Assembly: GCA_000953695.1 (NCBI GenBank) | Contig: LN554847.1 | Location: forward strand, 561,801 to 625,800 | Reading direction: 5' to 3' | Origin: Aliivibrio wodanis | Lineage (GTDB): Bacteria; Pseudomonadota; Gammaproteobacteria; Enterobacterales; Vibrionaceae | Length of the DNA stretch: 64,000 nucleotides | In this document: positions 1 through 8,794 of the stretch, one piece after another | How positions within the stretch are numbered: the stretch's first letter is position 1 | Layout: each line of letters starts with the position of its first letter | Notes under the pieces: model-generated | Databases searched by the model: none | What the model was told of the DNA's origin: nothing | The model's input: only the letters and a program-made list of their open reading frames with translations | Made by a program: the position numbers and the translations under genes

Positions 1-110
1 TTGGTAGTTGGGTAATAGGTAAAGTAGCTGGTGGTATGTCGGTGCGTGAGAGTTCAACGCTTATTACAGAAGACACCGCTCTATTTGTACCACATATTAT
101 TCACGGTTAG
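1..110 (+). CDS. C-terminal end of an unrecognised protein (partial)
   Basis: An open frame enters from the left edge and stops at TAG 108-110, giving 35 residues ending in PHIIHG. It reads as real protein (GKVAGGMSVRESSTLIT) and lies 80 bases upstream of the yjfI-like gene on the same strand, so it may belong to the same operon. Too little is visible to name a family. Confidence 0.5.
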   Translation, partial: GSWVIGKVAGGMSVRESSTLITEDTALFVPHIIHG

Positions 111-190
111 ATATGAAAATTAAGGATGCAACTTGCTGCATAGTTAATGAATGTATACATTGGAATAAATAATTAAATTAAGGTAATAGT

Positions 191-586
191 ATGATATGGA
201 ATATTACAGAACTGACCAAAGCATTAAGTAAAGATCCGCTTTGGGATGTTAAAGAAAATGATAATACAATTTTAATTACTAATAATGATGGTGTTGAAGC
301 TTTTCTTGCTATTTCTGGAGAGCAAATCCTAGTAGAGATTATTCTATTTTCTGAAGAGAGTGTTTCTGATATTGCAGGGTTAAATGCCTTTATTTTGAAA
401 ACTCATAAGTTATTTCCGTTATCAACGATTGGTATCAATCAGATTGACCAAGGAAATTATTATGTTGCATTTGGTGCCTTATCTTCACATTCTGTTGAAG
501 AAAGTATTCACATTGAGATCACAACATTATTTAATAATGTGGAAGGCTTCTTAGATATTTACCAATCTTACCTAAAAGAGATTTAA
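191..586 (+). CDS. yjfI: DUF2170 family protein, YjfI-like
   Basis: This 131-residue acidic protein without signal peptide or membrane segment resembles the DUF2170/YjfI family. In enterobacteria yjfI starts the yjfIJKLMC cluster, and here it is followed after 2 bases by a PspA-like gene and then a DUF2491 gene, the same order as yjfI-yjfJ-yjfK. A probable ribosome site (AAGG, 181-184) precedes ATG 191. The biochemical role is unknown; membrane-stress linkage is inferred only from the PspA-like neighbour. Confidence 0.75.
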   Translation: MIWNITELTKALSKDPLWDVKENDNTILITNNDGVEAFLAISGEQILVEIILFSEESVSDIAGLNAFILKTHKLFPLSTIGINQIDQGNYYVAFGALSSHSVEESIHIEITTLFNNVEGFLDIYQSYLKEI

Positions 587-588
587 TT

Positions 589-1272
589 ATGAGCGTTTGG
601 AAAAAATTAGTAACCGCGATTAAAGGTGGTGCCAACGATGCAGCAGAAGCTGTTGTTGATCATCAAGCATTTCGTATTTTAGAGCAAGAAATTCGTGAAG
701 CAAAAGAAGAGCTTAAGCGTTCTGATGCTGCATTAATTGGTATTATTGCAAAACGAAAATTAGCACAGCAAAAAGTAAATGGCTTTAATAGTGGTATTAC
801 AGAGTATGAAGAACATGCTCGTAAAGCGATGGAAAAAGGCCAACAAGAGCTGGCTCTTGAATGTGCACAACGCGTGGCATCTTTACGTAATGAACAAAAC
901 GTAGAGCAGCAGTTTTTAGATACATTTTTGTCTTCAGAAGGAACAATGAAGCAAAAAATCAGTGAAGCAAAAGATAGATTGCGTCAATTAGAGCAGCAAA
1001 TTGATGTTGTTAAGGCAACAGAAGCCGTTCAAAAAGCGCAAATGACGGTAGCTTCAACAAACATTGGTAGTAATAACAAAATGCATACAGCAATGGATTC
1101 ACTGGATCGTATTAAACAACGTCAAGTTGAAACTGCGGCTAAATTAGAAGCATCACAAGAGCTAGATGAAGAGTCGTCTTCTGATTCATTAGATAAAAAG
1201 CTAGCAGAAGCGGGTATTTCTAAAAATGGAAGTTCTGCAGAAGATGAACTTGCTAGAATCTTAGGTAAGTAA
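589..1272 (+). CDS. yjfJ: PspA/IM30 (Vipp1) family protein, YjfJ-like
   Basis: 227 residues, almost wholly predicted coiled coil, with the PspA/IM30 pattern: a short amphipathic N-terminus (MSVWKKLVTAIKGG), long charged helices around residues 25-155 and a small C-terminal helix (EDELARILGK). Family members form oligomers on the inner face of the cytoplasmic membrane and protect it. It starts 2 bases after the yjfI stop, so the two are probably translated from one message. A rho-independent-type hairpin follows 32 bases after the stop and may reduce reading into the next gene. Confidence 0.85.
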   Translation: MSVWKKLVTAIKGGANDAAEAVVDHQAFRILEQEIREAKEELKRSDAALIGIIAKRKLAQQKVNGFNSGITEYEEHARKAMEKGQQELALECAQRVASLRNEQNVEQQFLDTFLSSEGTMKQKISEAKDRLRQLEQQIDVVKATEAVQKAQMTVASTNIGSNNKMHTAMDSLDRIKQRQVETAAKLEASQELDEESSSDSLDKKLAEAGISKNGSSAEDELARILGK

Positions 1273-1304
1273 CCTTTAGATTTTAAGCGTAGTTTATATG
1301 AAAT

Positions 1305-1329
1305 GGCCATTGTAACAATGGCCTTTTTT
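1305..1329 (+). terminator. hairpin with T-run between yjfJ and yjfK
   Basis: GGCCATTG (1305-1312) pairs with CAATGGCC (1316-1323) around a TAA loop, followed by six T. It has the form of an intrinsic terminator but lies only 15 bases before the preferred start of the next operon gene, so it may be a leaky attenuator. It also argues against starting the next gene at ATG 1303, which would place the hairpin inside the coding sequence. Confidence 0.7.
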
Positions 1330-1344
1330 AATGTGAGTAAAATT

Positions 1345-1971
1345 ATGTTTGGTTGGTTTAAAAAAGAAAAAGAGATTGAAGAAGTTATTCCTGAAGCTTT
1401 AGGGTTACGCTTAGGTGGTGCGATTGAACTTGATAAATTGAAGTTACAATTGATAGAAGATGAACTTACTATTGAGGGCGCAGCACCGACGCAATTTATT
1501 CAAGCGGTGGGTGAAATTAAGTTAGGTGATAATAATCGGATATTGCGTTTTTATACGGATGACGATGGCTTTATTCAAATAATGCAATACGGAACAGAAG
1601 AGCTAGGAGTTGAAGAGGTTAAGTTGGTCTATTACTACGACACGTTACCGATAAGTAATCAAACGGAATGGGAAAATTATCTAAATAATAAATTAGTGAG
1701 AGATACTTGGGATTTAGATTCTCAAGAGTTTTACAAAGCTTGGGATAATAATGAGCCAGTGTCTATGACTGAGACTATCTGGACAAAAGACAAGCCGAAA
1801 AGCGAATTAGATCAGTTTATTATGCTTTATGAGCGTGAAATTAATGAAGACCTTTTTGAGACTCTATTTGTTATCGCTGAAGAAAAAATAGAATTTAATC
1901 AATACCAGCGTTGTGTAAGTCTTAGTACTGCTTTTGATCTTTCTCAAACAGATTTTAAAGTGATTGGTTAA
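1345..1971 (+). CDS. yjfK: DUF2491 family protein, YjfK-like
   Basis: About 208 residues from ATG 1345 (MFGWFKKEKEIEE). The upstream ATG at 1303 in the same frame is rejected because it would put the terminator-like hairpin in the gene. The product is soluble, acidic and resembles the DUF2491/YjfK family, consistent with its place after yjfI and yjfJ. No catalytic motif is evident. The usual next partners (yjfL, yjfM, yjfC) are absent; the strand switches after this gene. Confidence 0.75.
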   Translation: MFGWFKKEKEIEEVIPEALGLRLGGAIELDKLKLQLIEDELTIEGAAPTQFIQAVGEIKLGDNNRILRFYTDDDGFIQIMQYGTEELGVEEVKLVYYYDTLPISNQTEWENYLNNKLVRDTWDLDSQEFYKAWDNNEPVSMTETIWTKDKPKSELDQFIMLYEREINEDLFETLFVIAEEKIEFNQYQRCVSLSTAFDLSQTDFKVIG

Positions 1972-2177
1972 CTTTAAAGTCTTATCATAATACCATTGCC
2001 ATTAATTAAATGGTCTATTTATTACGCAGGAAAACCACTTAAGAGCAAGGCAAAAATTCTGATAAGTAGCTATTCTACTTAAATAATTTTTAACGAAGCT
2101 ATTATGTGATTTAACCAGTAATAATGACTAGAAAATTACTGGAACTGGTATAATAACGCAGTAATGCTTTAAATGAG
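1972..2177. repeat. intergenic stretch with possible dispersed repeat
   Basis: No coding frame is evident. The AT-rich stretch contains a small hairpin (AAGTAG, loop CTATT, CTACTT, about 2074-2090) and a run with TTACTGGAACTGGTATAATA near 2137-2156. This style of sequence looks to me like a short Vibrionaceae interspersed repeat, but only one copy is visible here, so the assignment is recollection rather than evidence. Confidence 0.3.
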
Positions 2178-2204
2178 AAAGGCAAACCAATTGGCTTGCC
2201 TTTG
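2178..2204. terminator. convergent hairpin between yjfK and gcvP
   Basis: AAAGGCAAACC (2178-2188) pairs with GGCTTGCCTTT (2193-2203) around AATT with one A-C mismatch. It lies between converging genes and could stop transcription from both sides, though the T-runs are short. Confidence 0.6.
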
Positions 2205-2235
2205 TTGTATCTATAAACTGGGCCTTACTAGAGGG

Positions 2236-5103
2236 CTACTCTTCATAGTTCTCAATGCTTGGGCAAGAACAAATCAAGTTACGGTCGCCAAATACGTTAT
2301 CTACACGGTTAACGGTAGGCCAGTATTTAGACGCTTTTGCTTGAGTTGATGGGAAACACGCCACTTCACGAGTGTATGGGTGATCCCACTCATTAGACAT
2401 TAGATCCACTTGAGTATGCGGTGCATTCACTAATGGGTTATTGTCTAATGGCCATTCGCCTTGTTGAACTTTGTTCATCTCTTCACGAATCGCAATCATT
2501 GCATCACAGAAGCGATCAAGCTCTGCTAAGTCTTCAGATTCTGTTGGCTCAATCATTAACGTACCCGCAACTGGGAACGACATGGTTGGCGCATGGAAAC
2601 CAAAATCCATTAAACGTTTTGCAATGTCTTCTTCACTAATTCCTGTTGCTTCTTTAAGTGGACGAATATCAATAATACATTCGTGCGCGATGCGACCATT
2701 TGTACCACGGTACAGAACAGGGTAGTGAGGACGTAGACGCTCCATTACATAGTTCGCATTCAGGATTGCCACTTTAGTCGCTTCAGTAAGGCCCATTTCT
2801 CCCATCATCGCAATGTATGCCCATGAGATAGGAAGAATAGAGGCACTGCCTAGATCCGCTGCAGAAACTGCGTAATCTGAACCCTGAACACCGTTTTCTG
2901 TGTGACCAGGTAGGAAAGGAGCTAGGTGAGATTTAACACCGATAGGACCCATGCCTGGACCACCGCCACCGTGTGGAATACAGAAAGTTTTGTGTAAGTT
3001 TAGGTGAGAGACATCAGAGCCAATGAAACCAGGGCTTGTTAAACCAACCTGTGCGTTCATGTTGGCACCATCAAGATACACTTGACCGCCTGCTTCATGA
3101 ACCATGTCGCATACTTCACGTACTTGCTCTTCATATACACCGTGTGTAGAAGGGTAAGTAATCATGATGCTTGATAGGTTTTCTTGGTGCTTAGCGATTT
3201 TTTCAGCTAAATCGATCATGTCGATGTTACCGTTGTCATCACATTTCACCACAACCACTTTCATTGACACCATTGATGCAGTCGCTGGGTTAGTTCCGTG
3301 CGCTGAGCTTGGAATTAGACATACATTACGTTGACCTTCACCACGGCTTTGGTGGTAACGTTGAATTGCAATTAAGCCTGCATATTCACCAGACGCACCA
3401 GAGTTAGGTTGTAGAGAGAAGTCATCATAGCCTGTGATTTCGCATAGCATTGATTTTAATGACGTTGATAGTGTGGTGTAGCCTGCTGCTTGGTTTAATG
3501 GTGCGAATGGGTGAATACCACCAAACTCAGGCCATGTTACCGGAAGCATTTCTGCTACAGCGTTTAACTTCATCGTACATGAGCCAAGTGGGATCATACC
3601 GTGAGTTAATGAGAAATCTTTGTTTTCCAGTTTTTTCAAGTAACGCAGCATTTGTGTTTCACTGTGGTGCGTGTTGAACACTGGGTGGGTTAAGAATGAA
3701 GAAGTACGACGACACGCTTCAGGGATAGCGGCAAACTCATCTGCACCGACTTCATTAGAAAGCGTATCACACTCTGCATTATCAACACCAAATACAGTTA
3801 GTAGTGCAACTAAATCAGAAACCGTGGTGGTTTCATCAAAGCTAATACCAAGCTCAGTATCAAATTTACGTAAATTGATGCTTGCTGCTAATGCTTTGGT
3901 ATAAAGAATGTCTGTCTGCTGTTCAGTTTTAACTGTTAACGTATCAAAGAAGCTCTGATGTGTTAATTCAAACCCTGCAGATTGCAATGCTTTTGCAACG
4001 ATAGCCGTGAAGTGGTGTACACGACGAGCAATGGTTTTTAAACCTTCTGGACCGTGGTAAACCGCGTAGAAAGAAGCCATGTTTGCAAGCAATGCTTGTG
4101 CCGTACAAATGTTTGATGTCGCTTTCTCACGACGAATGTGCTGCTCACGTGTTTGCATTGCCATACGCAGTGCTTGGTTGCCCTTTGAATCAACTGATAC
4201 ACCAATAATTCGGCCAGGCATTGAGCGTTTTAGCTTTTCACGTGTTGCCATGAATGCCGCGTGCGGACCGCCGTATCCCATTGGTACGCCAAAGCGCTGT
4301 GCACTACCAATCGCAATATCTGCACCCATTTCACCAACAGGCTTAAGCAGCACAGAAGCAAGAAGATCAGTGGCAACAACAACTAAGGTTTTTTTCGCTT
4401 GAGCTTGTTCAATCAGTGTTGATAAATCTTTTACTTCACCCGTTGTGCCAGGGTATTGAAGTAGAGCACCAAACACATCATGTGAATCTAAGTTTGAGTC
4501 AGTATCAACAACAACGTCAAAACCGATGAATTCGGCACGAGTTTTAATCACCGCTAGTGTTTGTGGGTGAACATCGTCTGCCACAAAGAAGGTGTTACTT
4601 TTGCTCTTTCCACCGCGTTTACATAGCGTCATTGCTTCTGCTGCTGCGGTAGCTTCATCAAGCAAAGAGGCGTTCGCGATGTCAAGACCAGTTAAATCCA
4701 TTACCATTTGTTGGTAGTTTAGTAGCGCTTCTAAACGACCTTGAGATATCTCAGGTTGGTAAGGTGTATATGCGGTATACCAGCCTGGGTTTTCTAATAC
4801 ATTACGTAAAATCACATTAGGTGTGTGCGTATTGTAATAACCTTGGCCGATGTAGCTTGTATTGAGCGTGTTTTGTTGAGCGATCTGTTTTAACTCAGCA
4901 AGCATGGCATTTTCAGAAAGGCCGTGAGGTAACTGCATTGGCTGAGGTAAACGAATTGAGCTTGGTACGGTTTCTTCGATTAATTTTTCTAGTGTTTCAG
5001 CGCCAACCGTATTGAGCATATGTTGATGCTGTGAAGAAGCGGGACCATTGTGGCGACGAATAAACTCGTTATCCGTGCCTAATTGTTGAAGAAGCTGACT
5101 CAT
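2236..5103 (-). CDS. gcvP: glycine dehydrogenase (decarboxylating), P protein
   Basis: 955 residues, the usual length of the single-chain PLP-dependent P protein, which decarboxylates glycine and passes the aminomethyl group to lipoyl GcvH. The PLP-lysine region is visible as [18 protein letters not shown] (roughly residues 695-712), with the glycine-rich loop after it. The N-terminal half carries the homologous inactive domain. It starts 23 bases downstream of gcvH and is presumably cotranscribed with it. Length and motifs are intact. Confidence 0.97.
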   Translation of the reverse strand: MSQLLQQLGTDNEFIRRHNGPASSQHQHMLNTVGAETLEKLIEETVPSSIRLPQPMQLPHGLSENAMLAELKQIAQQNTLNTSYIGQGYYNTHTPNVILRNVLENPGWYTAYTPYQPEISQGRLEALLNYQQMVMDLTGLDIANASLLDEATAAAEAMTLCKRGGKSKSNTFFVADDVHPQTLAVIKTRAEFIGFDVVVDTDSNLDSHDVFGALLQYPGTTGEVKDLSTLIEQAQAKKTLVVVATDLLASVLLKPVGEMGADIAIGSAQRFGVPMGYGGPHAAFMATREKLKRSMPGRIIGVSVDSKGNQALRMAMQTREQHIRREKATSNICTAQALLANMASFYAVYHGPEGLKTIARRVHHFTAIVAKALQSAGFELTHQSFFDTLTVKTEQQTDILYTKALAASINLRKFDTELGISFDETTTVSDLVALLTVFGVDNAECDTLSNEVGADEFAAIPEACRRTSSFLTHPVFNTHHSETQMLRYLKKLENKDFSLTHGMIPLGSCTMKLNAVAEMLPVTWPEFGGIHPFAPLNQAAGYTTLSTSLKSMLCEITGYDDFSLQPNSGASGEYAGLIAIQRYHQSRGEGQRNVCLIPSSAHGTNPATASMVSMKVVVVKCDDNGNIDMIDLAEKIAKHQENLSSIMITYPSTHGVYEEQVREVCDMVHEAGGQVYLDGANMNAQVGLTSPGFIGSDVSHLNLHKTFCIPHGGGGPGMGPIGVKSHLAPFLPGHTENGVQGSDYAVSAADLGSASILPISWAYIAMMGEMGLTEATKVAILNANYVMERLRPHYPVLYRGTNGRIAHECIIDIRPLKEATGISEEDIAKRLMDFGFHAPTMSFPVAGTLMIEPTESEDLAELDRFCDAMIAIREEMNKVQQGEWPLDNNPLVNAPHTQVDLMSNEWDHPYTREVACFPSTQAKASKYWPTVNRVDNVFGDRNLICSCPSIENYEE

Positions 5104-5126
5104 GATCTTAATCCTTTATATTATTT

Positions 5127-5507
5127 TTATTCTTCTTCGATGCTTTCAAGGTATTGATCGCCAGGAATTAGGCTTTCTAATTGACCTTCATCAGACAGTT
5201 TGATTTTAGCAATCCAACCGCCTTCATATGGTTCTTCATTAACAAGCTCTGGGCTGTCTTCAAGTTCTTCATTAATTTCAACAATCACACCAGAAACAGG
5301 CGCATAGATGTCTGAAGCCGCTTTAACAGATTCAACCAAAGAGAAGTTTTCTCCAGCAGTTACTTCATCATCAACGTCAGGTAAATCAACAAATACAACA
5401 TCACCAAGTAGGCCTTGAGCGTGGTTTGAGATACCAACCGTTACAGTGCCGTCGCCATTTTCACGTACCCATTCGTGGCTTGCTGTAAATTTAAGATCTT
5501 TTTCCAT
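5127..5507 (-). CDS. gcvH: glycine cleavage system H protein
   Basis: 126 residues, full family length. The lipoyl-attachment lysine is in [18 protein letters not shown] near residue 65. GcvH shuttles the aminomethyl and dihydrolipoyl groups between the P, T and L proteins. A ribosome site (GGAGAA on the minus strand) is placed properly before ATG 5507. It precedes gcvP, and the 305-base region upstream is shared with the divergent XRE-cupin regulator gene. Confidence 0.97.
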   Translation of the reverse strand: MEKDLKFTASHEWVRENGDGTVTVGISNHAQGLLGDVVFVDLPDVDDEVTAGENFSLVESVKAASDIYAPVSGVIVEINEELEDSPELVNEEPYEGGWIAKIKLSDEGQLESLIPGDQYLESIEEE

Positions 5508-5812
5508 GATACTTCTCCAGTGTGAATTGTTTTTAGTAAATGGCTTTTAGCCAAATGCTTGTAGCAAAATTAGTATTAAGCGAAATTATATTAAGTAGAA
5601 CTCAACGAGGTGTTATCTGTATTAATAACGACCATCACATTACATTAGCTAAACATACAAGTGTGAAATGCAACATTCAACCATCAAGTTTCCAATAAGA
5701 AACTTTGTTTCCCATTTTGCTACCTAGCGCACTCTTTCAGCATTCTTGTTGCTTTTTCTCTCGCAATTTCCCGCCGATAAGATGAGTATTACAAAGGTAG
5801 ATTGAATACTTA
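5508..5812. promoter_or_regulatory. divergent control region gcvH / XRE-cupin regulator
   Basis: A 305-base gap between divergent starts. I searched it by eye on both strands for a glycine riboswitch and did not find the conserved core. The clearest element is a 7-base inverted repeat described separately. The rest is AT-rich with no convincing small ORF. Confidence 0.6.
5686..5712. promoter_or_regulatory. candidate operator, inverted repeat AAGTTTC-N6-GAAACTT plus half-site
   Basis: AAGTTTC (5686-5692) and GAAACTT (5699-5705) form a perfect 7-base inverted repeat with a 6-base spacer, and GTTTCC at 5707-5712 repeats the half-site. It sits about 110 bases before the regulator start and 180 bases upstream of gcvH, a natural place for autoregulation and gcv control by the XRE protein. 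Binding is inference. Confidence 0.45.
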
Positions 5813-6460
5813 ATGAGCAAGGAGCGCCGTTTGAGTAAACCTCAAAATGTAATGGCAGAAGCAAAAGTCGTCAAAATAGAGAAGAATAACGAAGAGCAAC
5901 CGATTGCTCCGCTTGATCTTGGGAAAAGATTAAAAGACATTCGTATTCAACTTGGGCTCACTCTTGAAGAGGCAAGTAAGCGAACGGGTCTTGCGCGTTC
6001 AACGCTTTCAAAAATAGAAAACGAACAGATCTCACCCACATTTCAAGCATTGCAAAAACTCGCAAGTGGGTTGGATATCGCGATACCTCAAATATTTGAG
6101 CCGCCAAAACAAAAAGGGGCGGTAGGGCGTCGAGATATTACGCTTTCGCAACAAGGTAAGCCTCACCCAACGGCCACTTATGAGCATGAATTGTTAGCAA
6201 CTCAATTGTCCAACAAAAGGATGATGCCATTTAAGAGCCGTATTCGTGCGAGAGACTTTGATGCTTATGCTGAATGGGTGCGTCATGACGGAGAAGAATT
6301 TTTATTGGTTCTAGAAGGTGAAGTCTGTTTTTACAGTGAATTCTACGAGCCAGTTAATTTAGCAATAGGGGACAGTGTTTATTACGATGCAAGTATGGGA
6401 CACGTACTTATATCGATTAGTGAGGAAGACGCTCATATCCTCTGGGTTACGGCAAAGTAA
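5813..6460 (+). CDS. XRE-family regulator with C-terminal cupin domain
   Basis: 215 residues. An HTH_3-type domain spans roughly residues 40-95 (GKRLKDIRIQLGLTLEEASKRTG, split by LARSTLSKIENEQISPTF), followed by a cupin domain near residues 140-210 (EEFLLVLEGEVCFYSEFYEP). XRE-cupin proteins sense small ligands, often amino-acid or polyamine related. Position between gcvH (divergent) and gcvT (same strand) suggests that it regulates glycine cleavage. The ligand cannot be read from sequence. The start has a weak AAAGG site; an internal ATG after residue 14 is possible. Confidence 0.85.
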   Translation: MSKERRLSKPQNVMAEAKVVKIEKNNEEQPIAPLDLGKRLKDIRIQLGLTLEEASKRTGLARSTLSKIENEQISPTFQALQKLASGLDIAIPQIFEPPKQKGAVGRRDITLSQQGKPHPTATYEHELLATQLSNKRMMPFKSRIRARDFDAYAEWVRHDGEEFLLVLEGEVCFYSEFYEPVNLAIGDSVYYDASMGHVLISISEEDAHILWVTAK

Positions 6461-6498
6461 TGCGTAGCTGAAAGCACAATCCACTATTTTATTAGAAA

Positions 6499-6527
6499 CC
6501 TAGATCCCAAGAATAACCGACACACTT
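6499..6527. repeat. solitary terminal inverted repeat of the IS30-family element
   Basis: These 29 bases match the left end of the IS30-family element at 54147-54175 base for base (CCTAGATCCCAAGAATAACC and the nine bases after it). Similarity stops sharply on both sides, and no transposase sequence is present. It lies 30 bases before gcvT, so it looks like the scar of an element that inserted and was then almost completely deleted, or a captured IS end. Confidence 0.85.
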
Positions 6528-6557
6528 AGCCAATATCAGGCAAATGGAGAAAGAAGA

Positions 6558-7676
6558 ATGTCAGAACAACTAAATAAAACTGCTCTTTTTGATATGCATG
6601 TCGCTGCTGGCGCAAAAATGGTGCCATTTGCAGGTTATGAAATGCCTGTTCAGTATCCATTAGGCGTAAAAAAAGAACACCTTCACACACGTGATGCTGC
6701 TGGTCTGTTTGATGTATCGCACATGGGACAACTTCGATTAAAAGGTGATGGTGCAGCCGCTGCGCTAGAAGCACTAGTGCCTGTTGATATTATTGATCTT
6801 CCTTCTCAGAAACAACGCTATGCATTCTTTACTAATGATGCGGGCGGTATTATGGATGACTTGATGGTGGCTAATTTTGGCGATCACCTGTTTGTTGTTG
6901 TGAATGCGGCATGTAAAGAACAAGATATTGCGCATCTACAAGCAAACCTTCCTGAAGGTGTGGAGCTTGAAGTGATTGAAGATCGCGCTTTATTGGCATT
7001 ACAAGGCCCTCAAGCGGCGGACGTATTATCACGACTTCAGCCATCGGTTGCTTCTATGCTGTTTATGGATACGGCTGTTATTGATATCAATGGCATCGAG
7101 TGTTACATCAGCCGCTCTGGTTACACAGGTGAAGATGGCTACGAAATCTCAGTACCAAATGATAAAGCCGCAGAGCTTGCAGACGCCTTAACGTCTTTTG
7201 AAGAAGTAGAGTGGATCGGACTTGGTGCACGTGATTCACTGCGTCTTGAATGTGGTTTATGTTTATACGGTCATGATTTAGATACAACAACGACGCCAGT
7301 AGAAGCAAGCTTACTGTGGGGTATCAGCAAAAATCGCCGTGCAGACGGTGAGCGTGCAGGTGGCTTCCCAGGTGCAGATATCATTTTAAAGCAAATCGAA
7401 ACCAAAGATGTAAACCGTAAGCGTGTTGGTTTAGTTGGTCAAAGTAAAGCGCCAGTTCGTGAAGGGTGTAAGTTATTTGATGCCGCTGATAATGAAATTG
7501 GCATTGTAACCTCTGGTACAGCAGGCCCAACGGCAGGTAAACCTGTATCAATGGGCTATGTAAGAGCAGATTTGGCTGTTATTGGTACCGAAGTGTTCGC
7601 TGAAGTTCGTGGTAAAAAACTCGCAATGACAGTAGAAAAAATGCCATTCGTACCGCAGCGTTATTACAGAGGTTAA
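6558..7676 (+). CDS. gcvT: aminomethyltransferase, glycine cleavage T protein
   Basis: 372 residues, typical T-protein length. It takes the aminomethyl group from GcvH, releases ammonia and forms methylene-tetrahydrofolate. Family landmarks include FAGYEMPVQYP near residue 20, LFDVSHMGQ near 50, GGIMDDLMV near 95 and SLLWGISKNRR near 250. A good ribosome site (GGAGAAAGA) precedes ATG 6558. It is on the strand opposite gcvH-gcvP, downstream of the XRE-cupin gene, with the IS30 scar in the 97-base gap. Confidence 0.97.
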   Translation: MSEQLNKTALFDMHVAAGAKMVPFAGYEMPVQYPLGVKKEHLHTRDAAGLFDVSHMGQLRLKGDGAAAALEALVPVDIIDLPSQKQRYAFFTNDAGGIMDDLMVANFGDHLFVVVNAACKEQDIAHLQANLPEGVELEVIEDRALLALQGPQAADVLSRLQPSVASMLFMDTAVIDINGIECYISRSGYTGEDGYEISVPNDKAAELADALTSFEEVEWIGLGARDSLRLECGLCLYGHDLDTTTTPVEASLLWGISKNRRADGERAGGFPGADIILKQIETKDVNRKRVGLVGQSKAPVREGCKLFDAADNEIGIVTSGTAGPTAGKPVSMGYVRADLAVIGTEVFAEVRGKKLAMTVEKMPFVPQRYYRG

Positions 7677-7746
7677 TTTATAGCCAGAGATTAATGTAGA
7701 GCGATAAGCTAATTAATCATATTGGTATAAATGAATGAATAAGATG

Positions 7747-7775
7747 AAAAGAGCATATATTTATGCTCTTTTTTT
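7747..7775 (+). terminator. rho-independent terminator of gcvT
   Basis: AAAAGAGCATA pairs with TATGCTCTTTT, and the stem runs into a long T tract. It is the first strong terminator after gcvT. Confidence 0.85.
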
Positions 7776-8014
7776 GTTCCTGAAAAAAGTGTTAGTGGTG
7801 GTTTCTTGTTCTAAAATTGAAGATAGGTCTGATTTTTGAAATTAATTGCACACTGTGCATTAGATGATATCTAATTGAATTTAATTGTTTTATTGCCATT
7901 CGGCGAACGTGTGTATGCTCGGAAAGTATTTGCAAAAAAACGTGACCTGTAACACAATTATGATTATGGCACTTAAGCATTGTTTTTACGATTAGATATC
8001 AAATAAGGTTTTTT
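7776..8014. promoter_or_regulatory. upstream region of the MaoC-like gene, with palindrome
   Basis: No supported gene. TGCACA (7847-7852) and TGTGCA (7854-7859) form a palindrome around one base and could be a regulator site for the downstream gene. Short frames on the minus strand here have no ribosome site or recognisable product. Confidence 0.4.
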
Positions 8015-8698
8015 ATGAAGGTTGTCGATTTTCTAAAGCATAAGCGTGAATATCTGGCTAAACATCCGTTTGAATTAAAAGACTGGATGTCACCAACCAT
8101 TAAAGATTACTGGATTGAATTTTTAAATAAAGCCAACAACATTCACATTATTTCGTGGGTTAAAGAACACAAACGAACTGCTAATGGACAGCAGAACGAG
8201 GTTGTTCAACCTGAGCCAATTGAAATGAACTTAGATACTCAAGCTGTATTTGAAGAGTTAACTGCTCGTTTGGGCGAAGAAATCCACGTTGGCGATTGGG
8301 CAATGATGGATCAAGAACGCATTAATAATTTTGGTGCTGTTACTGAAGATATGCAGTGGATTCACACTGATCCAGAAAGAGCATCTGCGGAATCACCGTT
8401 TAAAACGCCGATTGCTCATGGATTTTTAACGCTGTCTATGTTGTCGAAACTGACAGATAATGTGGGAAGTGACAACTTACTTTTCCCTACGGCTAAAATG
8501 ACCGTAAACTATGGCTTGAACAAAGTTCGTTTTCCATACCCTGTTAAAGCAGGTAAGAGAATTAGAGCAAGAAGTACATTAATGTCGGTAACACCGATCA
8601 AGCGTGGTTTAGAAATTGAAACAGAAGTAAAAGTTGAGATAGAGAAATGTCGACGCCCAGGTTGTGTTGCAGTGTCTGTCATTCGATTATACTTTTAA
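8015..8698 (+). CDS. MaoC-like (R)-specific enoyl-CoA hydratase family protein
   Basis: 227 residues. The C-terminal 140 residues form a MaoC/hydratase-2 hotdog domain: DWAMMDQERINNFGAVTEDM, then QWIHTDPERA and IAHGFLTLSML, which carry the family's Asp/His active-site pattern (D and H around residues 109-118, IAHGF near 135). Proteins of this type hydrate trans-2-enoyl-CoA, often for fatty-acid or PHA metabolism. The N-terminal 75 residues are an extension without recognised domain. It is a single-gene unit with its own terminator. Confidence 0.85.
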   Translation: MKVVDFLKHKREYLAKHPFELKDWMSPTIKDYWIEFLNKANNIHIISWVKEHKRTANGQQNEVVQPEPIEMNLDTQAVFEELTARLGEEIHVGDWAMMDQERINNFGAVTEDMQWIHTDPERASAESPFKTPIAHGFLTLSMLSKLTDNVGSDNLLFPTAKMTVNYGLNKVRFPYPVKAGKRIRARSTLMSVTPIKRGLEIETEVKVEIEKCRRPGCVAVSVIRLYF

Positions 8699-8740
8699 GT
8701 TTCTGTTTTATTAAGAGTTTATACTCTGAATTTAGAGATA

Positions 8741-8779
8741 AAAATGGCGCGTTACCTTTATAGGGTAACGCGCCATTTT
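8741..8779. terminator. strong bidirectional terminator
   Basis: A perfect 16-base stem (AAAATGGCGCGTTACC, 8741-8756, with its complement 8764-8779) lies between the MaoC-like gene and the convergent cheV. A- and T-runs on both sides allow it to work in both directions. Confidence 0.95.
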
Positions 8780-8794
8780 TTGTATCATAAATTA

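Noticed and set aside
5508-5812. Glycine riboswitch before gcvH
   Set aside because: The conserved riboswitch core and tandem arrangement were not visible on either strand; a covariance-model search would be decisive.
7792-7980. Minus-strand frame of 62 codons between gcvT and the MaoC-like gene
   Set aside because: No ribosome site, composition unlike protein, and it overlaps the promoter region of the downstream gene.
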